Shown here piece by piece: positions 26,346-38,292 of a stretch of DNA of 64,000 nt; positions within the stretch are counted from its first letter, which is position 1, and every line of letters starts with the position of its first letter. Origin of the DNA: Schistosoma haematobium (taxonomy: Eukaryota > Platyhelminthes > Trematoda > Strigeidida > Schistosomatidae); assembly GCF_000699445.3 (NCBI RefSeq), contig NC_067196.1, positions 44,235,806 to 44,299,805 of the forward strand, read 5' to 3'. The notes below the pieces were generated by a model. It ran no database searches. It was not told the DNA's origin and saw nothing but the letters and a program-made list of their open reading frames with translations. The position numbers and the translations under genes were made by a program.

Positions 26346-26865
26346 ATCAAAATTTATTCAAGAATATCAGTGATATGATGGTTCAAACTCTTTCTAACAC
26401 TTAAGCAATCCTGAAAGATATTGTTTATCACTATAGAATGGTAATATTTTTTAAGGAAAAGAAGTCGCTTTAAATAAATTTTTCAAACTTATTGGAAAGA
26501 TCGAAAGAGTAATACAAAGTTACTCGAAAATTACCTATGTAGCGTGAATGGTTTTGGTACTATTTCCAGTTAGATCAGTTTACTATAAACAATGAAGTCA
26601 GTAAAATATATATTGACCATCAATGGAAACAGGTCGCTGTGACTATATTAAATTATTCATTGTGAGAGCTATATTCCTAAGGTTCTGATATAAATTGTTA
26701 TTTTTAAAGTAGCTGTTCACAGCCATTAACTAAATCAGTTCACAATAATACCTACAGGAACATATTAAGTTGGAAAATTTGTATTTTGGATCTTTTCAGT
26801 TTTATTCAACCGCATGGTATGAATAATCACCATTATGATATTCAATAAAGAATATTAACTCTAGG
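26346..26865. other. AT-rich spacer between two Sm-alpha copies
   Basis: Nothing recognised. Confidence 0.5.
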
Positions 26866-27045
26866 ATGCAGGTACATCCAGCTGACAAGTTCCAAATAGG
26901 ACGAAGCGTGCGTCCTGGATTCCACTACTAGCCACTATCCATCTTTACTTATAATGCTAGTGAATTAAGGCAATATCGAGGCAATACGCACAATATGAAC
27001 ATATACCTATAAGAGACTGATCAATTGCAGTCCTAAACATCCATG
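26866..27045 (+). mobile_element. Sm-alpha-type retroposon, 5'-truncated copy
   Basis: Begins at the hammerhead (GGATGCAGGTACATCCAG) and continues through the family tail (GGCAATATCGAGGCAATACG, ATATACCTATAAGAGACTGA). The tRNA-like head is absent. Sm-alpha elements are established schistosome SINE-like retroposons that encode hammerhead ribozymes. Confidence 0.88.
26878..26924 (+). ncRNA. Mutated Sm-alpha hammerhead ribozyme
   Basis: Stem I CCAG/CTGG is intact and stem II pairs GTTC/GGAC. The core at 26882-26888 is CTGACAA where CTGACGA is required, changing the catalytic G8 to A. The GAAA is GAAG. The GTC cleavage triplet is kept at 26912-26914. Predicted to be dead. Confidence 0.85.
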
Positions 27046-27619
27046 AGATGATTCAAGTAAACAATACCAAGTGAATTGAAGAATAATAATCATTTCATCT
27101 AGTTTAAAGCATAAATTTTATTCATTAATAGAGGAGGATTTGATTTAGTCTATAAATGTATTAATATTTCATTATATAGTGAAGAGATTATTTAAGCTTG
27201 GCGTTAAAACAGTACAATTGAAAATATGAGAAAAGAGAAGATTAAATGAAGATATGAATCAGTAACATAGTAAGTGCATAAAGTACACTTACATTTATTT
27301 GACACAGTTAATCAATATTTACTAAAAACAAGTTAACTAACTAGAAATTATATTTAAGACTAAATGAGTGAATTGACTGGAAAGTATATATCAATGGATT
27401 CGAACTTGATGTAACATGTTTAACATGAGATTTGAAATATACTAGGTTCAATTAGTAGTGACGTTATAGGTTATCCATACTACAATAAGCAATCTGTTTT
27501 AGTATTTCCATAAATATTAGTGTTTCTGCAATTACTGTAATTTTCTGATGAGAACTATCGTTAAATTGAACTACTCGTTTTACAAAAAAATACTATAATA
27601 TCTACAAAAATCCATTCAG
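27046..27619. other. AT-rich intergenic DNA, nothing recognised
   Basis: No gene or classifiable repeat seen. Confidence 0.5.
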
Positions 27620-27960
27620 ATAATAATCATCTGCTCACTAGTGACTGACTTCAAGAGATAATTCCTGGAGTTCTAGTGAGAAGCAGTGACTAGTGGAGTT
27701 CAACAAGGTCTGTTGTGAGATATCAGCTCACTGAAGACAATGGTGTACGGTGGCACAATTTCGCGCTCGCGCGCGAGACTGATAGGTCTTGGGTTCGAAT
27801 CTTGCGAGGCGAGATTGTGGATGCGCACTGTTGAGGAGTCCCCCAGTAGGACGGAACGGCCGTCCAGTACTTCTAAGTTTTTCATGATGATCTAGCTTCA
27901 ATTGACTCATGATTTCAATCAGTGAAATTTCTAAAATCTTCACAAAACCCCTTCTGATAA
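27620..27960 (+). mobile_element. Hammerhead SINE with internal deletion of box A
   Basis: Runs from the unit's upstream boundary (CTGCTCACTAGTGACTGAC) to its 3' end (CCCCTTCTGATAA). The segment between the 'GTGGCACAATTTCG' region and the GCTCGCGCGCGAGACT arm is deleted, removing box A. Box-B-like GGGTTCGAATCTTG remains. Ribozyme core TTGAGGA and GGAA: dead. Confidence 0.88.
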
Positions 27961-30153
27961 AAAAAATTATTTGATTTACATTTTCAATAAAAATATTTTT
28001 TTAAAAAAAAGGTAGACACTATTCTTTGTCTGCTTTAAATATAAAAAGGAATGGTGATTAAATAGTTGATGAGTCAGTCAAAAGAGGAAAATAAAACTAT
28101 AATTAGTGGTAATTACGCAGGTTATTATTTAAATCGAACATATATACATCTATTTTATTGATTATTAATTCTATCAAACAATAATAATGAAGTATCTTTT
28201 TTAATCTCAAACTGAAATAATAACCAATCTAGTTAGTAACAAAACTATTCTATATGATATGAAACAATATTGATAAAATGATTAACTTTTAGAATTATCC
28301 AAAGTAAATCAATTAATTTATATGATAAAAAAAGATAGGTTCATTCAAATAGTCAGCTCATTTATTTCAAGAGCCTTGATTGCCTGGATACATAGTAGGG
28401 ATTTTATATTTGAACTACTCATGATCCATTAACTAGTCTGATTTAAAGGTGTTCTCATATTTAGGTAATCTGTTGATATTTGAAAATCATGAAATATTTG
28501 CGAACAATATTAATTATTTTTTTAAAAATTTTTCTAGTATAAATTTTACTCCTTACAACAGTTCTATTGGAAACTAGAGTTGCACTAAGTTGCTAGAAAT
28601 TTTAGAAGGTTCAGTAAATAACGTAATATCAATATAAAGATTCATAACCTTTGTAAATCATTTTTTACATGAAGTTACGAAAAAAAGTATGTTTAACAAT
28701 CCAGTGATTGAAGTCTTATTTCAATGATTAAATCTCTGATTTGTTTTATTGTGTATCTACTCAGCACTGTTTGTGGTCTTTTGTGCTCGTGAAATATAGC
28801 CGTCAATCTACTAGAAGACGTTCCGTAAGTTAAAATGAATTCGAACACATAAGAAAAGCATAATCTTATGCTTTCTCAGAGTGCTCGTTCCCCATTACAT
28901 CCACTTAGAAAGTAGGGACTCCTACAGATATCTACAATTATAAATGCGAAATAAAATTCATCCTTAAGTCGTTTCGAACTAAAGTTCACTGATTATGGTA
29001 TGTAACGAAAAGTCTTTATAATAAAGTCAGTTACGTAAATTTAGGTCATTTGCAGCTTCTAAGAAGGCTTGAAATGTAATGAGTTCATGTTATTTTGAAA
29101 ATCTTGTTCTTCTCTTTGTATCTGATCTTATCGAAGGATTGATATGCATAAAATCCACAGCTAATCATGTTCTTAGACATTGTACATGTTGGAAGTTAGA
29201 TAACACATATACCTCTAATACTGACACAACAGTTTTCTCAGCAACTCAAGGCAGATAGTATTTTCAGGTGACAGGATACTTACGAATTCATGAAAGCCAG
29301 GATCTGAAAATGTTTGGTGAGAGATTTTCAATCAAAACCAACAAAATGTGGACGAATATTATGGCAGAACCTCTAATAACTAAGCGAAACGTCAGTTCCT
29401 TTAATTTTATACAAGTACGGGTAAAAAGTATCTCAACCTTATATTATCCTTATGAATGATTTTAAGGAATCAACAATTACTAGTATTTCTACAACTCAGG
29501 AGCAAATCCTCGATAATTAGTTAAGAGTTCAGTTCGTTTAAATAGACATGTTGATGTAATCATAAATATAGTGCAACTCAATGAAGAGGAATGACAACAA
29601 GTGATTTGTATCACCTATTCTGTGCAAATTCTTGTTAACTTATTCTTCTGTATTCACATGATTCCGTATCAGTCGTTGTTCTAGTTTTCATATCAATCGA
29701 CATTACCCGAAGATGATGGCTTCTAACACTAGGTGATAAGTTAGTGTTAACTTGATAAGTAGCCATTTCATAATAGGAACACATATGAAGCTGTAATTAT
29801 GTAAAGCAGTTTCATTAAACGGTAAGCATTTACTCTAAGTAGGGATAACACAAACCTACAAAAAAATTATGCTATTGTAAAACTGAAATGATACGAATAT
29901 GGTCTGACGATAATTAAATGACGTATATTTGTATATTCACTAAAATAATGATGAATGTAACAGATAAGTTTATAAGCTTCATGAAAAAGTTCCACTTCAA
30001 CTGCTTTATTATATAAAGAGATCTAAATAACTATCGGTATGATTTGTAGTTTGATATACTGTGGAATCTTATCAACCTGATAAATTAGATAATACACCAT
30101 ATGTCTATTCCCTTGTAATCCAGTGTTTCCAAAAACACTAGATTGAAAACAAC
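27961..30153. other. AT-rich intergenic DNA, nothing recognised
   Basis: No supportable gene. A 63-codon frame near 29268-29459 (plus strand) has no recognisable feature. Confidence 0.5.
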
Positions 30154-30611
30154 ACAGGTTTTCCATGTTGGTTTAGCTTCAATTGTCCCATGATCTCAAC
30201 TATTGAAATAACTATAATATCCACAAAAACCCCTTCTGATATTATTCAACATATGCTCACTATTGACTGACTTCAAGAGGTATTTCCTGGAGTTCTAGTG
30301 AGAAGCAGTGACCAGTGGAGTTCAACAAGGTCTGTTGTGAGATAATAACTCATTGATAACAATGGTAGATGTGTCGCTCAAATTCGTGGATTAGTTGAAG
30401 TTAGATATTAACATTGTTGGATACCGGCTCACTGGTTTAATGGTTAAGCATTCGCGCGAGCGACTGATAGGTCCTGAGTTCTGATTTTGCGAGGTGGGAT
30501 TGTGAATGTGTACTGCTGAGGAGTCCCCTAATAAGTTGGGATGGCCATCCAACGCTTCTAGGTTTTCCATGGTAGTCTAGCTTCATTTATCTCATGATCT
30601 CAATTATTGAC
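30154..30611 (+). mobile_element. Hammerhead SINE, tail of one unit plus a near-complete second unit
   Basis: 30154-30240 is the 3' tail of one unit (ending CCCCTTCTGATATT). It is followed directly by the upstream boundary of another (30250 onward) with tRNA-like head and ribozyme region, a head-to-tail partial dimer. CTGAGGA is kept, but the distal half of the ribozyme reads AAGTTGGGATGGCCATC: stem II and GAAA are destroyed. Confidence 0.85.
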
Positions 30612-31978
30612 ATACATTTGTATTTACATACAAATGAAGACATTTAAATATAATAAACTATCCAAAGTAGTTCTCCACACTCGTCGATTCGCAAAGCTTT
30701 TTATTGCTCGATATTTGAATTATTAGAAATGTGTTAACCTGATATGTGATTGGCAAAAGCCATGGGTTGCAATTCACACGACATGTGAATAGCTTACTAG
30801 CATTACTAATGTAATTGTGAAGAACAATCAGCCAAAAAAATTAAATAAGGAATAAAATGTTGATGATTCCATAATTGAATGACAAAGTCTTCAACGAAAT
30901 TTAGTTATAACAGTTCGTATCGTTATAAATACAGCTATTGGTTCTATAACTCATCGGCATTTAGCCATTTAGAAATTTAAATAACATTGTAGATAAAGCA
31001 CATACCGGTTTCAGAGCTTTGGGTCAACCTATGATATTCTTCTTCAATAGGTAAACGAACTTCACAATGTTTATTATCAATAATTCAACTGTAGCATTAA
31101 GAAAGCTAATGTTAGTTCTTGGTTCAGTAGAAAATCCATTTGAAATGTACAGTAAATTATTCACTCTCTATATTTATTATGGGCTTCACAAATATATATT
31201 GACTAATCTAGATAGTTGGGATATTATCTTTAAGATAGAAATCAATCGTCAATGCCAATAAGTCAGTTTTGCCGACACACAGGCTACTTACCATACTTGA
31301 AGTTGTACAGAAAAAAAAATCATGTATTATGTAACAAGAATTTGCCAAAAAATTAAATCGCTCTTTATTTGATAGAAGACTAGCAAACAGTGAGATCTTT
31401 TCTCATGATAAGGTATATTTAAGGATTGCCTATTAAAAGTTAAACAGTGTTCTTAATTGTTAGATATTTTACTTGGATAATGAGACATAAGTCGATTTGA
31501 TATTCACAGAGATCGAGCAAAACCGCCGGGATAAACTTATAGCACCTATGATAAAAGGTAAATAACAAATTTATGGATTGAACAAAGTGACGTACAACAG
31601 CAAAAAGACACTCAAAAGTTGAGAAATAAGGATCTTGAAAAGCAAAGTCGATAACACTTAAAACATGCGTGAAAACATCTTAACTGACTTTTCTAACTAC
31701 GTCATTAGCAGTCAAAATGATTTCCTATTGATGCTTAGCGTGTATTGTTTGAATATTGAGTGTATTTGACAAAAAGAGGTTTCAGAATTTATCATGTTAG
31801 CTATGATTTATCAGATACACTGTAATTTATAATTTAAAAATGGTTGGTTGAATGGGATAGGATACCTTATAAAGATCGTGTGAAACAAGAAATTCTGCTG
31901 ACTATAATGAATATTTTACGATCTAATTTAATTTGTAACTTGGATTAGGGACTTATTTCAGTTAGACTATCATTGAAA
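30612..31978. other. AT-rich intergenic DNA, nothing recognised
   Basis: No gene recognised on either strand. Confidence 0.5.
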
Positions 31979-32070
31979 ATCATACTGGGACGAAACGGCC
32001 ACCCAGTGTTTCCAGGCTCTCAATGGTGGTCTAACATCGATCGATTCATAATCTCAGTCAAAAACATTTA
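31979..32070 (+). mobile_element. Hammerhead SINE fragment
   Basis: Starts inside the ribozyme (ACTGGGACGAAACGGCC) and continues into the tail (TTTCCAGGCTCTCAATGGTG). 5'-truncated. Confidence 0.75.
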
Positions 32071-32360
32071 AATTAATTTTTCTTAATTATCCTTCTTCAT
32101 TTATTCAAATTAATGAAAGTCCATTTACCAGATAAAACTTTCACTACATTACTTAAAATAGTAAGTGGTTATGTTGTTTGAGTATTGGTTTGGAAAGGAA
32201 AAAAAGAACAATAAACTCTAGGTGGAATTGCTTGCAACTGTTTCTTCACTTTCGGCCCAAGAAAAAAAGTATTGTAAAACAATTTAAAACAAAAAATGTT
32301 ATTGGATATTTTCAACTCCTACTAACACCACTACTATTAATACTACTAAGAAAAACTTTT

Positions 32361-32744
32361 TTATTAGAAGGGGTTCTGTGGATATTATATTAATTTTAAT
32401 AGTTGTGATCATGAAACAAATGAAGCTAGACTACCATAGAAAACCTATAAGCGTTGGATGGCCATCCCAACTTATTAGGGGACTCCTCAGCAGTACACAT
32501 TCACAATCCCACCTCGCAAAATCAGAACTCAGGACCTATCAGTCGCTCGCGCGAATGCTTAACCATTAAACCAGTGAGCCGGTATCCAACAATGTTAATA
32601 TCTAACTTCAACTAATCCACGAATTTGAGCGACACATCTACCATTGTTATCAATGAGTTATTATCTCACAACAGACCTTGTTGAACTCCACTGGTCACTG
32701 CTTCTCACTAGAACTCCAGGAAATACCTCTTGAAGTCAGTCATT
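32361..32744 (-). mobile_element. Hammerhead SINE, near-complete unit, inverted partner of the 30.25-kb copy
   Basis: Minus-strand unit from the 3' end (left, TTATTAGAAGGGG) to the upstream boundary (TGACTTCAAGAGG on the minus strand). It shares private variants with the plus-strand copy at 30241-30611, including the disrupted ribozyme (AAGTTGGGATGGCCATC) and the head variant GCGCGAGCGACTGATAGG. The two differ at only a few positions by eye. Confidence 0.88.
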
Positions 32745-34088
32745 ATTAAAAATATTTTAATTCATTATAATGAAATATAATAGTCATTTGTTTGAATAGA
32801 ATTTTAAGTGAATAATATTAGTAGTACTATAACTATTACGAAGATATGAAAATAATTCATGCTTTTTTGTGTTATTATAAATAGGCATATGAACGGGTTA
32901 AGTTATGCACATTTATGACCTTTAACTAATAAATCACTCTATCAGGTATGTTTAATTAGATCTACTACTAGTTTTACCGCTGATTTAAATATTATTATTA
33001 TTATTATTAATAGTAGTATTAGTATTCATGAGTAAAATGTTAGAAATTCCAAATATTTCACATTTATCAGTATTCCCCTAGAACAGAATACAGTGAATAT
33101 TTTGTAATGACCTGATTATTTATGTACTTTTTTTTCTTATTGTTACTTAGTTATGAATAAGAAAAACTAATCATCATCATCATCATCAATCGGTTAAACT
33201 CCCATTAGAAAAAACAAATTTTTTTGTTGTAAAAAAATATATCAATCATTTGTGAACTTGTTAATGTGATCGTGGTGTAAATCATTCATGAAATGATCAT
33301 GAATTCTAAGTAATTATTTTTCTATATTACTGTTGTGATGTTTTATTACACTTAAAATGTATAATAAGAAGATTAGTAGAAAGTTAGTTTTAGGTGAAGT
33401 TTTGTAATGAATTAGTTTTTATGTAATACCATTGATTTTCAATAGTGTTCATTTCTATTCCAAATCACATTTATTGTTTAAATGTAGGGTTGATTTGAAG
33501 TTAACTCTATGTGTTTAGATGACCTTTATAATAATTGATCATATATGGGAGTAATATCTTACTTAGATTTGAAGTAAGAACAAATGTAATAAGATGATCA
33601 TATGATATGATGAATATGGTTTAGACTGTTTTAAATAGATTATCCTATGTTATTCTACGGATTATCAAATCTGTGCTCTTAATCACCTTTAAAAGTATCT
33701 AGGCAAAGGTATGATTAAAGTTGTAAATAGCTTGATCATACTTTGTGTAATTAAAATGAATTGGTTATACTCAGTAAATCACTGTATTATTAATAATTTG
33801 TCACAAATGATGAAAACCAAAGATTTTTCAAACACCTTTTCGTCTTAGTATTCACTTCATTTCACTATCTCTTACTTAATTCATATAATTTCATACACAA
33901 ATTGATTTACAAATCATGTTTACATATTTTTGTTCCGAATATTAGTTTTACAACCTCAAATTCAATGCAAATTAATTACGTCGAATAAATTACATTGACT
34001 GATGACTAACGTTAATAGGACAAGGTACTTGCCATCATGGTTTATAAGGTTATTACTCTAGTAGACATTTGACAGAGATAGTTATTGA
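32745..34088. other. AT-rich intergenic DNA, nothing recognised
   Basis: Contains short AAT/ATT and ATC triplet runs (about 32993-33010 and 33173-33188) but no gene. Confidence 0.5.
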
Positions 34089-34438
34089 TGTGTGGGCGAG
34101 AATAATAATGATTAGTTGTCTGTTTAGTCAGACATGTAGATAGTTTGACAGGTGTCAGATGAGTTATATATTCCCCTATCCTTATTATTATTACTCACTT
34201 ATTATTGATTGTTCATCGTTGTTTGATTGTGTCGGGTTTTGGTGTGAAAATATATTTATGTTGTGGTCAGGCTAATCACATGTTCTCTTACTATGAGTTG
34301 TGTTGAAGTCCTGTAGAATAAACACTGGGAGGGAATCTAGTGTAGATATTCGTCTAAGGTAAATTAGCGTCCCATACGTGTAAACGTGTAAACCCAACCG
34401 TGATGACATTAGACGAAGTAAAACCGAGCGTTATAACA
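34089..34438 (+). mobile_element. LTR retrotransposon long terminal repeat (solo or 5' LTR remnant)
   Basis: A block of about 350 bp that starts TGTGTGGGCGAG and ends GCGTTATAACA, the TG...CA termini usual for LTRs. It has base composition unlike its surroundings. Two bases later comes TGGTGACGGGGTG (34441-34453), placed and begun like a tRNA primer-binding site. No gag or pol follows, and no second LTR is seen in the window, so only the 5' end of an element, or a recombination remnant, is present. Confidence 0.6.
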
Positions 34439-34440
34439 AT

Positions 34441-34453
34441 TGGTGACGGGGTG
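34441..34453 (+). promoter_or_regulatory. Putative primer-binding site of the LTR element
   Basis: Starts with TGG, complementary to the CCA end of tRNAs, immediately after the LTR's terminal CA. Which tRNA would prime is not determined. Confidence 0.45.
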
Positions 34454-35899
34454 AAAAACAAAGAACCAGTTGATAACTGAGTAATAGAAAAGAATAATGA
34501 TTATAAAGGTAAGATGATATTTCATTTACATCATAAATAGAAATTTAATTTAATCTATATTAAGGTGAATCTATTGGTGAATTAAACTTGTGTTGACTAT
34601 CATTTGTGATAATGATTTTTTAATAGGTATGAAAATTAATAAATATTTAATCTAAGCAAATAGCTTTCTATCCATTCTGTGCAACTTTTGATATTGATAA
34701 CTAAGCTTATCTTGTGGAATTGACACTGAAAAAGAATTGATGACACGATAAAAGAAGACTTATGTATACAAGACAATAGTCTAGATCGCATATCTAAAAG
34801 ATAATAATTAGATGAAATATTTCTGTGTATGGCTTGAGCAATGAATTCATATGAAATTGTAAGAAATTATAATAAAAAGGATTCTGATACTTCTCGTCAT
34901 ATTAAAGACTAGACTTTGGTAGACTTGGTAGACACACTGTCTGATTAGCAAAAATACAAGCACTTCAAAGTTCTTTGGTATAAACTTATATGGAGTGGTC
35001 ATTAATGTTATCATTCAACCTTGTAATACACCAAAAGGCATTGCCCGATCAATTTATAATTTAAATTATTAAATTCAGCTTGTTCACTGTCAAACTTATA
35101 TGAAATACAAAGCACCCAACCGGCTTTACATAACTCACTAGCGTTACTCATATCACACACATTTTCAATAAACTTTAGTGATGTACAACAATTGAGACAT
35201 TAATACTTTATCAGAGAGAGTTGAACAAAGCATTGAAAACTTTGGTCGTTTATCTTCCGAATCTAGATTACTGAATTGTCACGATTTCAGGCTTGTAGCA
35301 GTGTCACATGAATTCTGTGTTTTCTAAGGCTTTGACTTATTTCTTCTTGTTCTTTTTTGTAATCAAAGAATAGAAAACTATTAAGTACTAATTAGAAAAT
35401 ACAATTGATCGTAATCATAGGAATAACATTAATATACTTTGAACACAGTAAAAAGATGTCTAATTATTTTCATGCAAAATTGGGTTAATGCAATGTGGCA
35501 CAGGTAATGCAGATAGCTTGTTCTTGAAAACTTTGGCTACCTTATTTGTTCAAACATAATTAATAAATGTTATTCCAGTTTAAACTTTCAATTAACAATA
35601 TAGTTGACAATGAGAAATACCAATGACGCGGACAGTATAATTGAAGTTAGCATTGATTTAAAGGACATTATATATGATAGCATATTCACAGTTAAAATAT
35701 CCTTAATAAACTGTAGATGAAAATATCATTTTATATTAAAATGAGTCACATTTACTAAAGAGTTTTCACAAATGTTACGTTTGATAGCTGTTCTGAACTC
35801 GTGGAATTAACCTGAACAGTAACTGATTTAAGTCTATGAAAACTATATGAGCTGTATGGAAAAAAAATTAAATAAAGCAAGAACAAATATTGATGCAGA
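34454..35899. other. AT-rich intergenic DNA, nothing recognised
   Basis: No gag, pol or other coding similarity follows the LTR. Confidence 0.5.
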
Positions 35900-36407
35900 A
35901 TAGTATGAATTCATAATATTTCGAGGTTTCGCGTCAGCTGCTTACAACCAAATATGTAATAGAATTTTACATCGAGATAAGAAATAGTGTGAAACAAATG
36001 GCATAAATGAGTGTAAATGATTGGAATGACAAAGGTTTACAATAATAGCTATATATATACGCATGCAAGAACAGGTCAGAGGTTATTTGGTGTTAGAATC
36101 AAGGAAACAATTCAGGATGGGTGGTGTAGTAGTTGAGTGGAGTTCATAAATCGTGTGATAATTTTAGAGGTAATGAAGGATTCATGGAGTTAAACAGTGA
36201 TAAGACAGGTTATGTAATAATTGAATAGAGTTTGAAAAGTTAACAATTTAAGAGGGTAAGTGGGTGGAAATGTGTGAATGTAAAGTTGGTTTAAGAATTC
36301 GGTAATGGGGAAGGAATATAACACCAAATAAATATTTTAAAAATAAATAAATGAATAAAATAACACAAATAACCAAAAAACAATAAGAATAAAGCAAAGA
36401 TGGATTA
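35900..36407 (-). mobile_element. Penelope-like element, probable 3' non-coding region
   Basis: Downstream of the endonuclease stop codon on the minus strand. It includes GTAAGCAGCTGACGCGAAAC (near 35930-35949), a motif also found in degenerate form near 55758. The boundary is uncertain. Confidence 0.45.
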
Positions 36408-36779
36408 TCAGGGTGATAATAAGTTTACTACTGTCTCTTTTTGAATACATAAATCCGGTTTAAGTTTTTTTATCACGGTCGCTTCAGCGAATCGGAGAGC
36501 AGTCGTATTTCTTTGTCTGCTGATAATTTTAAAATCGTGCGGAATGTCGATGGTATGCCCGGTGTCAAGTAAATGCTGAGCTATTGCACTGTTGAGAGCC
36601 CTAGTCCGTCGCAGCATTGAGTTTTTTGGAACATGCTCAGAAATGCGAACATATACTCTTCTCTCAGTTCTTCCAATGTATGTTCTATGGCACGTACATG
36701 TGAATTGGTAAATGCAGTTGGAGCTACTGAGAAAAGAGGACTTGTCGAAAAAAGTTGTTAATATTATACAAAACATACT
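36408..36779 (-). pseudogene. Penelope-like retroelement GIY-YIG endonuclease, 5'-truncated
   Basis: Open minus-strand frame with CIYQFTCTCHRTYIGRT starting at 36716, then RISEHVP and a C-terminal KKLKPDLCIQKETV segment, ending at TAA 36410-36408. The order (IYQF, YIG, a conserved R, then EA..I..LKP.LC.QK) is that of the C-terminal GIY-YIG endonuclease of Penelope-like elements, which nicks target DNA so that the element's reverse transcriptase can prime. The reverse transcriptase itself is absent; sequence upstream of about 36770 no longer aligns. Within this stretch there is no frameshift or stop, so the endonuclease part is well kept. Confidence 0.85.
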
Positions 36780-36785
36780 TGACAA

Positions 36786-37440
36786 ATAAAACGAAGTCCG
36801 TAAGTATAAATGAGACAGTTTAATTAGTAAAACATGTAAAATTTGTTTCTACAAATTAATGGTCACCGTAGTCACCATATGGAACAACACCTTAATGGTA
36901 GATTGTAAAATAGAGATTCCTTCTGAATGTAAAATCTAATATAACTTTAATATCCTGTTCAATAGGAAAACAAATGTCTGATCTTTAGAAACCTTGGATT
37001 AATCGTTGATTTAATTTACTTGGAAATATTAAGTCAAATTTTGTTGGTGATATTCACAAAGATGTAAATCTAGTTATCTCAAATTCATTTATGATTGTGA
37101 TAAAGTTTCAGTTATAATAATGATGAACAGTTAACTGTGATAGATATAAAAATATAACTGATATTCCAACAAGAAAATAATCTTTTATGATATGCTTTAG
37201 TATTTCTAGTGTATATTTAAGTATGGATAGTAGTTATTATGTTTTGCATGAAACAAGAAAAATACCATCGTTATGGCATAAGAACACAGTTTATGTATAC
37301 AGTTCGCTATTTCATTGGGAAGTTTATTGTAGAGCTTCCGAGTTAATATTTTTAGTGGTAGAAGCGTGTAGCGGTAAATAAATCCCCAAAATAAATAGCT
37401 CTGTAAGTTTTCGACATTGGATGCTGACCATATGTTTTAG
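36786..37440. other. AT-rich intergenic DNA, nothing recognised
   Basis: A 64-codon plus-strand frame at 37187-37381 has no recognisable domain. Confidence 0.45.
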
Positions 37441-37700
37441 TGGACTCATCTAGCTGAAGGCGCTCGGTCATGCGTCCGCACCAGATCACGTGTGGTAACG
37501 CTGTGCTCAACATCTACCGCAATCGCTAGCCAGATTAGATCAGAGAATTCCGATATATTGGTAATCGCCAAATACACTCTTTCGATCTCCTCGACTCTGT
37601 CTTTTGATTTCTCCTGGTGGGTACGAATTATATTAGGTGTTGCTGGTAAAAGCGTTGTCAAACACTGAATACCTGTGCCATCTTCAAGCAAAAAGTAGAC
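37441..37700 (-). other. GC-richer island with an unassigned 81-codon open frame
   Basis: Composition is clearly unlike the flanks. The minus-strand frame (37691-37446) reads as an ordinary soluble protein segment (LEDGTGIQCLTTLLPAT, then an acidic/basic region EKSKDRVEEIERVYLAI). No family is recognised. It may be a fragment of a retroelement polyprotein or an isolated gene remnant. Confidence 0.35.
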
Positions 37701-38103
37701 ATTTAAGTGAAGTATGAATATGATATAACTTCAATTGATTTTAATTGTTTCCACTGTAGTAAACAGAGTTTAGTGGTGATTCAGATAAGGAACAGTTATT
37801 TTCAACTAAAAGACTTACGATAGAATAATGTATGATCTCAGTGTAGTAAGATATGAATTCCACAAAAGGAGGATTTAAGTGGTTAGTATTAATTCAAAAC
37901 GAGAGTATATCAATTTATGCTTATTGTTTTAGATTGAGTTTCAGCGTGAATTGATATAATAACTGAGTTGTAGCTGGTGTTAACTCTATTTATGTCATGA
38001 ATTCTACAATACTTTCTGACAGATTACTTTTTTAAAATGCTGACCGAATATCTTCTGAGTTAAATGCTAATATCAGTAATGTGTAACTGAGTTAGACATG
38101 TAC

Positions 38104-38292
38104 ACCATTGGATCTCGACTCAATGGTCTAGAGGCTAAGGGTTCGAGAGCTAGACCAACGTCTTAGGCTCGATCCGTGGTGAAGGCGTAGTGGATGAACA
38201 CTAGTGAGGAGTTCCATTTGAGGATGGGAAAACTATCCAATAATTCTAAATTCTTAACAGATGTCTAACTTAAATCGATTCGTGATCTAAAA
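38104..38292 (+). mobile_element. Hammerhead SINE, old decayed copy
   Basis: tRNA-like box-A region CTCAATGGTCTAGAGGCTAA (38120-38139), then AGTGAGGAGTTCCATTTGAG in place of the ribozyme, and a recognisable tail (TCTAACTTAAATCGATTCGT). The core is dead. Confidence 0.75.
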
